Shown here one piece after another: positions 25,010 through 33,119 of a stretch of DNA of 64,000 nt. Under the pieces are notes generated by a model. That model made no database searches. It was not told where the DNA came from and was given only the letters and a program-made list of their open reading frames with translations. The translations under genes were made by a program, and so were the position numbers. The stretch is from Shouchella xiaoxiensis (GTDB taxonomy: Bacteria > Bacillota > Bacilli > Bacillales > Bacillaceae_D). The first letter of the stretch is position 1, and each line of letters opens with the position of its first letter. Location: contig NZ_JAFBCV010000009.1 in NCBI RefSeq assembly GCF_016907895.1, forward strand, positions 1 through 64,000, written 5' to 3'.

Positions 25010-26674
25010 ATGAGAACGAATCTAGCAACTACAACTACCGTTAATTATTCAACCGATTCAACTATTAAAAAAGTCGCCATTTATGCTCGTGTTTCAACGA
25101 GTGAGCAAGCAGAAGAGGGCTATAGCATTGATGAACAACTAAGCGTTTTAAGGCAATGGTGCGAGAATCAAGAATACAGTGTTTATGATGAGTTTACTGA
25201 TCGTGGTATTAGTGGGAAATCTATGAACCGGCCAGCATTGCTCAGAATGCTTAAAGAAGCAAATCACTTTGACATGGTAATTGTATGGAAAATGAACCGT
25301 TTAGCAAGAAACATTTTAGATATTCTACAAATGGTCAAAATGCTTGAAGATAAACAAGTTGATTTTCGCTCATTCAAGGAAAATCTAGAAACAGAAACAC
25401 CAGCTGGGAAACTGCAATTTCATATGCTTGCGGCCATCTCAGAATTTGAAAGAGACAATATCGCAGAAAATGTGAAAATGGGTATGACAGCACGTGCGAA
25501 AGAAGGGGCATGGAATGGAGGAAGAGTTCTGGGCTATGATTCAGTCAGTGAGTTTGTCTCAACGAAGAAGCGCAAGCAAACAAAGTTAATTATTAACGAA
25601 GATGAAGCTCGTACCGTACGAAAGGTATTTCATCTCTACTTGGATGGACATGGCTATAAATCAATCGCGAATAAGCTAAATAAAGAGGGGTATAGAACGA
25701 AGCTTGGCAACCCCTTCTCCTTCAATAGTGTGAAGACCATCCTAGAAAACCCAATCTATGTTGGGCTCATTCGCTATAACAAGCAAGTGAATTGGTCTAA
25801 AAAGCGTCGCAAGGGCACGAATGCGACGCCACACATTGGTAAGGGACAACATGAACCAATTATCACAGAGGACGTTTGGATGAAGACTCAGGAGCGACTG
25901 AAGCAGCGAAGCAAAAAACCAAATCGAGTCCATAGTGGAGAATTTGTCTTAACAGGCATTATGAAGTGTCCAGAATGTGGAGCGAGCATGGTATTAGGAA
26001 GGACAACAAACAAACGTAAAGACGGTACTCGTTATGCGCTGGAATATTACGTCTGTGGGGCATGGAAGAGTAAAGGCAGTACTGTTTGTCATTCCAATGG
26101 GGTACGTGTCGATTATGCAGATCCATTCGTCTTGAAGAAACTTACTAGTTTAGCCGAGAATAAGCAACTGGTAGAAGACATTGTCGAGAAAATTAATACG
26201 CGACATTATACTGTATTGGATCCGTTAATTAAAGAGCAAGAACAATTGAGGATAAAGGGAGAGAAATATGTGTTACAAAAGCAACAAATTCTCGACCTCT
26301 ACAAAGATGGCATTTTGAACAAGCTAGATTTTCAAAATGAGTACAATAAGTTGAATGAAGCTATTCGTTATAATGAAGCTCAGATAAAACCGATAGAGAG
26401 CCAATTAACGGGTGACCAGGTGCAAGCGATCTCAGCATACCAAGTTACGAATACCTTACGTGACTTCCTCTCTTTTTACAAGAATACTGGTACAGCTGAA
26501 CAACGAAAATATGCCATGCAGCTACTGGTGAAAAAGATAACCATAGCACCTACTAGGGAGATTGAAAGTATACAAATACAGTTCAATAATAAAGTTGCGT
26601 CAGAAACAAATAAAGAAGAGGGACCATCCAATGATGATGGTTCCTCTTCTTTTGTTATTACACTGGATTATTAA
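25010..26674 (+). CDS. Large serine recombinase
   Basis: A 554-residue site-specific recombinase. The resolvase-type catalytic domain has the nucleophile Ser in YARVSTSEQ (S29), DRGISGKSMNRP and FERDNIAENVKMG. A recombinase domain follows (RTVRKVFHLYLDGHGYKSIA, NPIYVGLIRYN), then a zinc ribbon (CPECGASMVLG, then YYVCGAWKSKGSTVCHS) and a long coiled-coil. Such enzymes integrate and excise phages and mobile islands between unlike att sites. Its terminator hairpin lies inside the last codons (26615-26649). The presence of both a tyrosine and a serine recombinase suggests two nested or fused elements. Confidence 0.95.
   Translation: MRTNLATTTTVNYSTDSTIKKVAIYARVSTSEQAEEGYSIDEQLSVLRQWCENQEYSVYDEFTDRGISGKSMNRPALLRMLKEANHFDMVIVWKMNRLARNILDILQMVKMLEDKQVDFRSFKENLETETPAGKLQFHMLAAISEFERDNIAENVKMGMTARAKEGAWNGGRVLGYDSVSEFVSTKKRKQTKLIINEDEARTVRKVFHLYLDGHGYKSIANKLNKEGYRTKLGNPFSFNSVKTILENPIYVGLIRYNKQVNWSKKRRKGTNATPHIGKGQHEPIITEDVWMKTQERLKQRSKKPNRVHSGEFVLTGIMKCPECGASMVLGRTTNKRKDGTRYALEYYVCGAWKSKGSTVCHSNGVRVDYADPFVLKKLTSLAENKQLVEDIVEKINTRHYTVLDPLIKEQEQLRIKGEKYVLQKQQILDLYKDGILNKLDFQNEYNKLNEAIRYNEAQIKPIESQLTGDQVQAISAYQVTNTLRDFLSFYKNTGTAEQRKYAMQLLVKKITIAPTREIESIQIQFNNKVASETNKEEGPSNDDGSSSFVITLDY
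26615..26656 (+). terminator. Terminator embedded in the recombinase 3' end
   Basis: GAAGAGGGACCATC and GATGGTTCCTCTTC form a 14-base stem with one G-T pair, followed by TTTTGTT. It overlaps the recombinase reading frame, which continues for about 25 bases beyond the stem. Confidence 0.7.
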
Positions 26675-26701
26675 AAGGCGATCTGAAGGGAGGTGAGTGG
26701 T

Positions 26702-26794
26702 TTGACATCAGTAGAATGGTTTAAAGCAGGTATGGCCTTCGGAGTATCTGTATTTATAAGTGTTGTATCAATCCTTGAGGATAAAGGAGAGTGA
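26702..26794 (+). CDS. Small membrane peptide (30 residues)
   Basis: TTG 26702 follows a strong GGGAGGTGA ribosome binding site and gives a peptide with one hydrophobic helix (AGMAFGVSVFISVVSIL) and an acidic-basic tail. The next small gene starts 4 bases after its stop. Strong translation signals argue that it is real; function is unknown. Confidence 0.5.
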   Translation: MTSVEWFKAGMAFGVSVFISVVSILEDKGE

Positions 26795-26798
26795 ATTT

Positions 26799-26912
26799 AT
26801 GTCATATTTTTTGTTGGGTACTATTGTAGGGATTTTTACTTGCATAATTATTAAAAGCGTCTCTGAGTATCAGAATAAAACCTCAGGTAAAAGACGAACA
26901 AGATTGGTTTAG
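26799..26912 (+). CDS. Small membrane peptide (37 residues)
   Basis: The ATG has AAAGGAG at good distance, located in the end of the previous small gene. The product is one hydrophobic N-terminal helix (YFLLGTIVGIFTCIIIK) followed by a basic tail (KTSGKRRTRLV). It forms a pair with the 30-residue peptide. Function is unknown. Confidence 0.5.
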   Translation: MSYFLLGTIVGIFTCIIIKSVSEYQNKTSGKRRTRLV

Positions 26913-26984
26913 AAAATTCAGCTAAGTTCTTGTTTCATGTCTATTGCTGTTCAAATCGGCGTTAAGGTAATAGATATCACGGTG

Positions 26985-27335
26985 CTATTTATTATAAGTA
27001 TTAAGTACCTCAGTGATAATACGATTAACGCTTTCTATCTGTTCTTTGGTAAGCGTACTTGTACCAGTGATAAATTTGCTAATGAGTTCTTGTCTGCTTT
27101 CGTCCTGATCATTACTTGCAAGTGTTAGCAAATCAGAAGGGGATGCCTCTAGCCCATGCATTATCTTTTCAAGTGTTTTTAATGAAATATTTCTCTCTCC
27201 GCGTTCCACTCCGCCAACATATGAGTCAATTAAACCAGCTTTTTCAGCTAATTCATGTTGGGTCATATTTTTAGCTCGTCTGAGTAAACGGATTTTTGTT
27301 CCAATAAGACTCTGCAAGTCTGTCACTTGAACCAC
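26985..27335 (-). CDS. XRE-family repressor
   Basis: A 116-residue protein with an N-terminal HTH_3 domain (GTKIRLLRRAKNMTQHELAEKAGL, SYVGGVERGERNISLKTLEKIMHGL) and a short C-terminal helical part (LTKEQIESVNRIITEVL). It is transcribed away from the membrane protein at 27477 and toward the serine recombinase end. It is the likely immunity-type regulator of the element; targets are unknown. Confidence 0.85.
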   Translation of the reverse strand: MVQVTDLQSLIGTKIRLLRRAKNMTQHELAEKAGLIDSYVGGVERGERNISLKTLEKIMHGLEASPSDLLTLASNDQDESRQELISKFITGTSTLTKEQIESVNRIITEVLNTYNK

Positions 27336-27411
27336 CTCTTCTCAAGCTTAGAAGAGTAAACCATAAAAGTGCAGATTAATAAATTAGGTATTTTTTATAT
27401 AAAAAAGTACT

Positions 27412-27438
27412 TAAAAGTTCTTTTTGGAGCGCCGATAA
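27412..27438 (+). promoter_or_regulatory. Sigma-D promoter inside the accessory island
   Basis: TAAA (27412-27415), exactly 15 bases, then GCCGATAA (27431-27438), identical in layout to the csrA-flagellin promoter. It lies 38 bases before the start at 27477, so this island gene should be co-expressed with flagella. Confidence 0.8.
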
Positions 27439-27476
27439 TAATAGTAAGATGGTTAATTTAAATAGGGGGATTTTAG

Positions 27477-27803
27477 ATGAATTCATTGAGTAAGAAGAAC
27501 CTTACAACATTAAAGTGGGTGTCAGGGGGGGCTGAAGCCTTTTTAGGTATTCCTATTCTAGGTGGAAGCTTTATCATTGCACTTGTATGGTTACCGTTGT
27601 TTTTAATGCTGGCATTTCATGCTTTAATCGTATTCTTTGCAATTAAAAGTAAGCATCCACTACCGGTAGGAAACATTGTTGGTATTGGAGCTAGTATTCT
27701 TGGATTTATTCCTGGTCTAGGAATGGCGCTACATATTGTCTCAGCGGTACTAATCCTTATGGATGCATCAAAAACACAAAAAGAATTAAGCACAGAAGTC
27801 TAG
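27477..27803 (+). CDS. Small polytopic membrane protein, probable sigma-D regulon
   Basis: A 108-residue protein with about three membrane segments (FIIALVWLPLFLMLAFHALIV, VGNIVGIGASILGFI, LHIVSAVLILM). AGGGGGA precedes the ATG. I do not recognise the family. The perfect sigma-D promoter just upstream links it to motile cells, although it sits beside mobile-element genes. A hairpin at 27812 separates it from the lipoprotein gene. Confidence 0.7.
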   Translation: MNSLSKKNLTTLKWVSGGAEAFLGIPILGGSFIIALVWLPLFLMLAFHALIVFFAIKSKHPLPVGNIVGIGASILGFIPGLGMALHIVSAVLILMDASKTQKELSTEV

Positions 27804-27811
27804 TCAAAATA

Positions 27812-27839
27812 AGCCCTTTGGTTAAAATCAAAGGGCTTA
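27812..27839 (+). terminator. Hairpin between membrane protein and lipoprotein
   Basis: AAGCCCTTTG and CAAAGGGCTT form a perfect 10-base stem. The T-tract is poor, so partial read-through into the lipoprotein gene is possible. Confidence 0.6.
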
Positions 27840-27884
27840 ATTATGTTCTATATCAAAGAGAATATTAAAAAAGGAGAATAAAAA

Positions 27885-28649
27885 ATGAAGAAAATACTTT
27901 TTGGTTTATCATTAATGACATCAACCGTGTTTTTATTAGCAGGGTGTGGAGATAATACGGAAGAAATTCAAACAGAGGATAAAGAAGAAATTGGAGCCCA
28001 AGAAACAACATCTTCAGAAACAAATGTAACTGATGCGGAGTGGGAGGAAGAGTTAGAAGCAGCTTACTGGGCAGGATGGTCTGATGCTATTGCTGGGATA
28101 GAGGATGAATATAGTTTATTTGATGATATTGAAACAGATATTTTCGGATCTGATAACAGTCAAGATAACGTAAAAGAATTCTTTGAGACTTATGAGGAAT
28201 TGAAAAAAAGAGGTGAGGGAATAGGGGCTGAAACACGAGCTAGGGAGATACAAGACAAAAAAGAGAATGGTTTCCGCATTGGTGATGAAGTGTTATTAAA
28301 CCATGATAATGAAACATCTATGGAGATCATAAGTCTTGAAGAGGTAAATAATGAGTATTATCATTATCTATTAACAGCGGAATTTTATAATGATGAAGGC
28401 TATGATGTGAGCGTATATGCAAGTAATATCAGTGGAAGTACTGGAAGTGACGATGACAGGTTGATATTTTTCACAGAATTATATAATACTGACGAAGAGT
28501 ATGGTGATGTGATTACTATTCCTACAGGTCAATCCCAAACTATAGAAGTGGAGATATCTGTAAACTATTCTCTTGATAATGGTTTATACATGCTGGTTGA
28601 ATATATGGAAGATGTCAACTGGGTTATATTTTATGAAGAGTTGAGTTAG
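27885..28649 (+). CDS. Lipoprotein, unknown function
   Basis: A 254-residue lipoprotein with signal peptide and lipobox LLAGC (Cys21), then a Glu/Thr-rich acidic linker and a beta-rich C-terminal domain (about 115-254) of the kind often seen in Bacillus DUF4352-like telokin/Ig lipoproteins (FRIGDEVLL, EYYHYLLTAEFYNDEGYDVSV). AAAAGGAG precedes the ATG. It may share the sigma-D transcript of the preceding gene. It should be anchored to the outer face of the membrane. Confidence 0.75.
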   Translation: MKKILFGLSLMTSTVFLLAGCGDNTEEIQTEDKEEIGAQETTSSETNVTDAEWEEELEAAYWAGWSDAIAGIEDEYSLFDDIETDIFGSDNSQDNVKEFFETYEELKKRGEGIGAETRAREIQDKKENGFRIGDEVLLNHDNETSMEIISLEEVNNEYYHYLLTAEFYNDEGYDVSVYASNISGSTGSDDDRLIFFTELYNTDEEYGDVITIPTGQSQTIEVEISVNYSLDNGLYMLVEYMEDVNWVIFYEELS

Positions 28650-28977
28650 ACCGTAATAGTTCGTAAATTTCGATTCAACTTATAGGAAATACATTAGCAG
28701 AAATCTCTAATGGGAAATTTCTTTAAATGAACCTCAATTTTCATGTTGGTTCACCCGCTTATCAATCGTAAAAGGCGATAAGTCATACTCCAGAATGATT
28801 TCTGTTAGTGGTTTTCCTGATTTAAAAAGCATCGCAATTATCCTCATAATGCATAAATATATTACTTAATCTATATCTATATATAAATTTAACGAGTAAT
28901 ATATAATAAATTAGAGGAAAAAGGAAATTATAGTCGAATCTAATACTGTAGTTATCTTACAAGAGGGAGGCTAAATA
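28650..28977. other. Gap holding an IS3 scrap and the OLD gene promoter region
   Basis: Contains the orfA relic at 28738-28830. The rest is AT-rich leader DNA ending in a GGGAGG ribosome binding site before GTG 28978. Confidence 0.5.
28738..28830 (-). mobile_element. IS3 orfA scrap
   Basis: The DNA matches 15195-15290 of the IS3 orfA (TTCATGTTGGTTCACCC and AGTCATA-TCC-GAATGATTTCT can be aligned directly) with small gaps. It is a relic of another copy of the same or a sister element. Confidence 0.75.
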
Positions 28978-30903
28978 GTGGAACTTTATTCTCTAAGAAT
29001 TGAAGGATTTCGAAGACACATCGACACGACTGTGCACTTTTCAGATGCAACGTTTTTAATTGGTGAGAATAACAAAGGAAAAAGTAGTATACTTCATGCT
29101 TTGGAAATTATACTAAATGATCATAGAAAAATTGATCTGAACGAATTTTTTCATAGACTTAGTGATGATGAATTAACTAATGAACTCATATGTGATGAGG
29201 TAAGATTAACTATTGAATTTCGAAATGTCCCTGAAGTCGCAAATAACTGGATTGGATTTAAGGGTAGAATACTAAAGTACGAAACAAACTCTGAGTCAGG
29301 AAATAAAATTGTGTTTCGAAAGATTTTTAAGCCAAATACAAATTATATTGTTGAGATGAAAGAGTTTAACAAAGTGATTAGACCCGAAATACAAGAGTGC
29401 AAAACAATCAAAGATATATTAGAGTATGGAATTACTATTGAAATGTTAGAAGACCTAAAAATAAGGACAGACAATCCTTTAAAGAAAATATCAGTTGCGG
29501 ATTTAAAGAAGATCTTTGATTTAGAATGTGCCTATGATATTGATGAGACTGAAGAAAAATGGACCGAAAATCCAGGTGGAATACCAGGTGTTGTACTCCA
29601 TAAGTTACCTAAATTCTTGCTGATACCAGCTCAAGATAAAATGTCTGAACTTTCAAGTTCTAACGGGACTCTGCATAGCACTTTAAATGAGTTATTTAAA
29701 GATGTAAGAGATGCATCTTTAAATTTTAAAGAGGCTCAAAAGTATTTACAACTTCTAGCTAAGGAACTTGATCCTAACGATGAAAATAGTGAATTCGCTG
29801 TTATGATGGGGGATCTAAATAATGTCTTAGGGAGTATATTCTCTAATATCGGAATTAAAGCGGAAACAACACTTGGAGAAGCAGACAAAAGCATAAAACC
29901 TACTTTTGATATTAGTATTAAAAGTAACGTTCATACGAGTGTAAATTTACAAGGAACAGGCGTTATAAGATCAGCTGTATTTGCATTGTTAAGATACAGA
30001 ACTATGAGAGAGAATAATAAATTTTCACAGGATGACTTTGTTAGACCGCTGATCATTGGCTTTGAAGAACCCGAGATATATTTACACCCTAATGCATCTA
30101 ATTTAATGCGTAACACCATCTATGAACTAGCTAGTTACGATTTTAATCAAATTGTTTGTACAACACATTCTCCATATATGATCGACCTTGGTCAGAAGCC
30201 ATCTCAAATCTTAAATAATCTTACAGTGGAGACTTCGTATATCGAACGTGGAGATACTAAGGTTCAAGTTGAAAAAATTTGTTCTAACCCTTTTAATACA
30301 TCACATGCTTTTAAATCCCTTCATAATGATGAAAAAAATTATGTGAAAATGCTATTAAAAATGGATGATTATATCTCAAGAGTATTTTTCTCTAGGGAAG
30401 TATTAATAATTGAAGGAGATACAGAAGATATAGTTTTACGAGAGACTATCGCGAGAATGCCTAAAAAAGTACAATTGGATATATCTCAAAATTGGCAGAT
30501 CATTAAAGCAAGAGGCAAAGCCTCTATTATTTCTTTAATTAAATATCTTAAAGCTTCAGGTATAAATCCTTACGTAATGCATGATCGTGATGGTGGTACT
30601 CCTAGAGCCGAAGTTTTTAATGAACCTATATTAGCAGAGGTTACTGAATCTAACCGGCGTTTCATGTTAGAAGAATGTTTAGAGGACATCCTTGGTTATC
30701 CTGCTCCAAGTTCTGACAAGCCAGCAACAGCATACAATAAGATCTTAACTAATTGGGGAAGTGAATGGAAGGACATCCCATTAGAATGGAGAAAAACAGT
30801 TCAAAGTATCTTTCAAGGATCATTCAATACAGAAGATGGCTATTTGACCGTTGAAGAATTAGAAGAGACTTTAATTGAACAAACGCCAACTCTAAAGGGT
30901 TAG
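28978..30903 (+). CDS. OLD-family ATP-dependent nuclease (AAA + TOPRIM)
   Basis: A 641-residue overcoming-lysogeny-defect type protein. The N-terminal ABC-like ATPase has Walker A GENNKGKSS (near residue 29), a split middle region, Walker B IIGFEEPEIYLHP and the H-loop TTHSPYMIDL. The C-terminal TOPRIM nuclease has EVLIIEGDTED (metal-binding Glu) and the acidic motif HDRDGG. It starts with GTG after GGGAGG. OLD proteins are nucleases in phage defence; Gabija GajA belongs here but works with a UvrD-like GajB. No helicase follows, so this looks like a stand-alone class 1 OLD. It lies at the right edge of the island. Confidence 0.85.
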   Translation: MELYSLRIEGFRRHIDTTVHFSDATFLIGENNKGKSSILHALEIILNDHRKIDLNEFFHRLSDDELTNELICDEVRLTIEFRNVPEVANNWIGFKGRILKYETNSESGNKIVFRKIFKPNTNYIVEMKEFNKVIRPEIQECKTIKDILEYGITIEMLEDLKIRTDNPLKKISVADLKKIFDLECAYDIDETEEKWTENPGGIPGVVLHKLPKFLLIPAQDKMSELSSSNGTLHSTLNELFKDVRDASLNFKEAQKYLQLLAKELDPNDENSEFAVMMGDLNNVLGSIFSNIGIKAETTLGEADKSIKPTFDISIKSNVHTSVNLQGTGVIRSAVFALLRYRTMRENNKFSQDDFVRPLIIGFEEPEIYLHPNASNLMRNTIYELASYDFNQIVCTTHSPYMIDLGQKPSQILNNLTVETSYIERGDTKVQVEKICSNPFNTSHAFKSLHNDEKNYVKMLLKMDDYISRVFFSREVLIIEGDTEDIVLRETIARMPKKVQLDISQNWQIIKARGKASIISLIKYLKASGINPYVMHDRDGGTPRAEVFNEPILAEVTESNRRFMLEECLEDILGYPAPSSDKPATAYNKILTNWGSEWKDIPLEWRKTVQSIFQGSFNTEDGYLTVEELEETLIEQTPTLKG

Positions 30904-31235
30904 TGATTTTGAGCAGTTTGATCTGGTTTATTCAAATTTTTAGGCTGATTCTATAGAGATGGAGGAGAAAAAGAAGCCACTGTAATATGGTTATTTTATT
31001 CTAAATAAATGCCTACGTACCCTGTAAATTTTATGGGGTGCAATTTTTTTTATTTAGATCAATTTATTCACTGAATTCATATTACGCATGGAAAAACCTC
31101 ACTTACACCCATCACGGAGAACCGTACCATAAGTAAATAAAAACCATCCACCACCAAGCAGCCGGAAATAGAAAGTACCATACTTTCTATTTCCACTGCG
31201 TCAAATGAAACAACTACTTATACGCTACACCACGC
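30904..31235. other. Right edge of the accessory region
   Basis: No gene seen between the OLD nuclease and the neopullulanase. The only structured element is the perfect hairpin at 31164-31194. Confidence 0.5.
31164..31194. repeat. Perfect 14-base hairpin
   Basis: GGAAATAGAAAGTA and TACTTTCTATTTCC flank a 3-base loop. It lies between convergent genes and has no T-run on either side. It may serve as a bidirectional transcript end or mRNA stabiliser. Confidence 0.55.
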
Positions 31236-32999
31236 TCAATCCACCTTAACAACCCCAAAACCTACCGCAGGAATATCCACCTTCACGTTCCCATCTATCA
31301 CGGCAATCTTCTGTTTATTCCAAACGTCTTTAACCTGCTTCCTGTCAGCTCTAACTGGAAATGAAACGCTAATTGGCTGTTTGGATGGGTTAACCATAAA
31401 ATAGATTCTCTCATTATTATGTTCTCTTGCATAAATAAGATGGTTGCTTTCAATTGTTGCTTCAACAACTTCTAAGCTTGCTTCGCTACCAAACGCAGCC
31501 TCTGTTTTGCGCAGGTGAATCATTTTTTTCATAAATGCTTTGAAGTCTACGTCTTGTTTTTCTTCTTCCCAAATCATACAGTCTCTGCAGCCTGGATCGT
31601 TTTCACCTGACATGCCAATTTCTTCACCGTAATAAATACAAGGCGTTCCTTTTGATGATAGCAAAAGGAAATAAAGTAGCTTTGCTTTTTCTTTATCATC
31701 TTGACAGACGGTGAGAACGCGAGCTGTATCATGACTGCCAAGCAGGTTAAAGGTCACTTCATTCACATTGTTTGGGTATGAACATAGAACTTCTGTTAGC
31801 TGGTTGGCAAACTCTTGGGCATTAATCTTTTGTTTGGCAATGTAGTCTAGAGCAGCAATGGTGAAAGGATAATTCATGACGGCATCGAATTGATCCCCTT
31901 GTAGCCATGGCATGGAATCATGCCATATTTCACCTAAGATATAGACACCTGGATTGGTTGCTTTTATTTCTCTTCTGAAGTCGCGCCAGAATTGATGGTC
32001 GACTTCATTTGCGACATCGAGACGCCAGCCATCAATGTTAAATTCCTCGATCCAGTAGCGGGCGACCTTTAAAAAATAGTCCTTAACTTCTGGATTTTCC
32101 GTATTTAACTTTGGCATATAATCAACAAAGGCGAATGTGTCATAATTAGGCTTAGGACCAGGAGTGACTGGGAATTCACGGATATGGAACCAGTCTTTAT
32201 AGGCTGATTTCTCTTGATGTCTCAGCACATCTTGAAAAGGTTCAAAATAATAACCGCTATGGTTAAAGACAGCATCAAGCATGACTTTGATGCCCTTTTC
32301 GTGACAAGCGTTTACTAGTTTCCGAAAGGTGTCTTTGTCGCCAAACTGTGGATCGATCTCCATATAATCTATCGTATCGTATTTATGATTTGATGCTGCT
32401 TTAAATATCGGTGTAAAATAAATACCGTTTATTCCTAAATCAACTAAATAATCGATGTGCTGCAGAATTCCGGCAAAATCGCCACCGAAGAAATTAGTAG
32501 GAGTGGCTTTTGTGCTTCCCCACGGAAGCGTGTTTATTGGGTTGATACTTGAATCACCATTAGCGAACCGCTCAGGGAAAATTTGATACCAAACCGTATG
32601 TTTTACCCATTCAGGTGCTTGGAAAATATCAATCGGATTAATAAAAGGGAAGCAGAAATAATAGGCTGTGTCATCTGTTGGGGCTTTGTCGTAAAAACCT
32701 TTTTCGGTATAGTAGATGATTTCTTCTTCATTGCTAAGTTTAAAACCGTAGCGTAGACGTCGATATGGTACAGTAACGTCAATCATCCAGTAGTCGAATA
32801 GCTGGTCAGACGCTTCTAAGCGCATCGCTTTTTGTTCGAAGAGCCAGCCTGTATCGTCCCAATTGTAAGGATCGGCATAGATGAGGTCGACTTGGACAAG
32901 GTCATTCTTTTTTGTGCGTAGGCGAATGTGTAAGCTATCCTTTGAATAGGCGTACGCATAATTGTTTTTTGGTCGGTGATAGATCGCTTCTTTGAACAT
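31236..32999 (-). CDS. Neopullulanase / cyclomaltodextrinase (GH13_20)
   Basis: A 587-residue cytoplasmic GH13 enzyme with the N-terminal CBM34-like beta domain (about 1-120) typical of neopullulanase, cyclomaltodextrinase and maltogenic amylase. Catalytic regions are present: GWRLDVANEV (nucleophile Asp), YILGEIW (acid Glu) and LLGSHDTARV (third Asp), plus DAVFNHSG. There is no signal peptide, so it would open cyclodextrins and trim maltodextrins after import. ATG 32999 has AAAGGAG 8 bases upstream; an in-frame start six codons earlier overlaps that site. A terminator-containing leader identical in design to that of the CGTase gene precedes it. Confidence 0.9.
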   Translation of the reverse strand: MFKEAIYHRPKNNYAYAYSKDSLHIRLRTKKNDLVQVDLIYADPYNWDDTGWLFEQKAMRLEASDQLFDYWMIDVTVPYRRLRYGFKLSNEEEIIYYTEKGFYDKAPTDDTAYYFCFPFINPIDIFQAPEWVKHTVWYQIFPERFANGDSSINPINTLPWGSTKATPTNFFGGDFAGILQHIDYLVDLGINGIYFTPIFKAASNHKYDTIDYMEIDPQFGDKDTFRKLVNACHEKGIKVMLDAVFNHSGYYFEPFQDVLRHQEKSAYKDWFHIREFPVTPGPKPNYDTFAFVDYMPKLNTENPEVKDYFLKVARYWIEEFNIDGWRLDVANEVDHQFWRDFRREIKATNPGVYILGEIWHDSMPWLQGDQFDAVMNYPFTIAALDYIAKQKINAQEFANQLTEVLCSYPNNVNEVTFNLLGSHDTARVLTVCQDDKEKAKLLYFLLLSSKGTPCIYYGEEIGMSGENDPGCRDCMIWEEEKQDVDFKAFMKKMIHLRKTEAAFGSEASLEVVEATIESNHLIYAREHNNERIYFMVNPSKQPISVSFPVRADRKQVKDVWNKQKIAVIDGNVKVDIPAVGFGVVKVD

Positions 33000-33022
33000 A
33001 ATGAAGTCTCCTTTCAAAATAA

Positions 33023-33059
33023 AACAACCCCATTTTCCGCAACTGGAAATGGGGTTGTT
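33023..33059 (-). terminator. Leader terminator before neopullulanase
   Basis: On the minus strand AACAACCCCATTTCC pairs with GGAAAATGGGGTTGTT (one bulged base), followed by TTATTTT. It ends the CGTase transcript and lies directly before the neopullulanase ribosome binding site, so it can act as an attenuator for that gene. Confidence 0.85.
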
Positions 33060-33100
33060 GTGTTAAGCCACAATGCATTACCCTTAAATTATGAATTTGA
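33023..33100 (-). promoter_or_regulatory. Conserved leader RNA, copy A (before neopullulanase)
   Basis: Minus strand: core AATTTAAGGGTAATGC (33075-33090), exactly 15 bases, then the terminator (33023-33059). Alternative pairing is visible: TTGTG with CACAA directly after the core, and GGGT of the core with ACCC of the terminator's 5' arm, which would prevent the terminator. Copy B before the CGTase gene has the same core, spacing and terminator design. This fits an antiterminator or riboswitch-like element. No known class was recognised. Confidence 0.65.
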
Positions 33101-33119
33101 TTTTGGCTAAAAGAGTTTG

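Larger units (their letters stand above)
19745..26912 (+). mobile_element. Putative integrative element module
   Basis: A run of mostly co-directional genes: RadC-like JAB protein, three unknown proteins, DUF927 ATPase, tyrosine recombinase, large serine recombinase and small membrane peptides, followed by a divergent XRE repressor. RadC, DUF927 and recombinases are typical cargo of integrative elements and prophage-like islands. No terminase, capsid or conjugation genes are present, so it is at most a small satellite-like or decayed element. Boundaries and attachment sites were not found. Confidence 0.5.

Noticed and set aside
28978-30903. Gabija defence system
   Set aside because: The nuclease fits GajA in outline, but no GajB helicase is present on either side.
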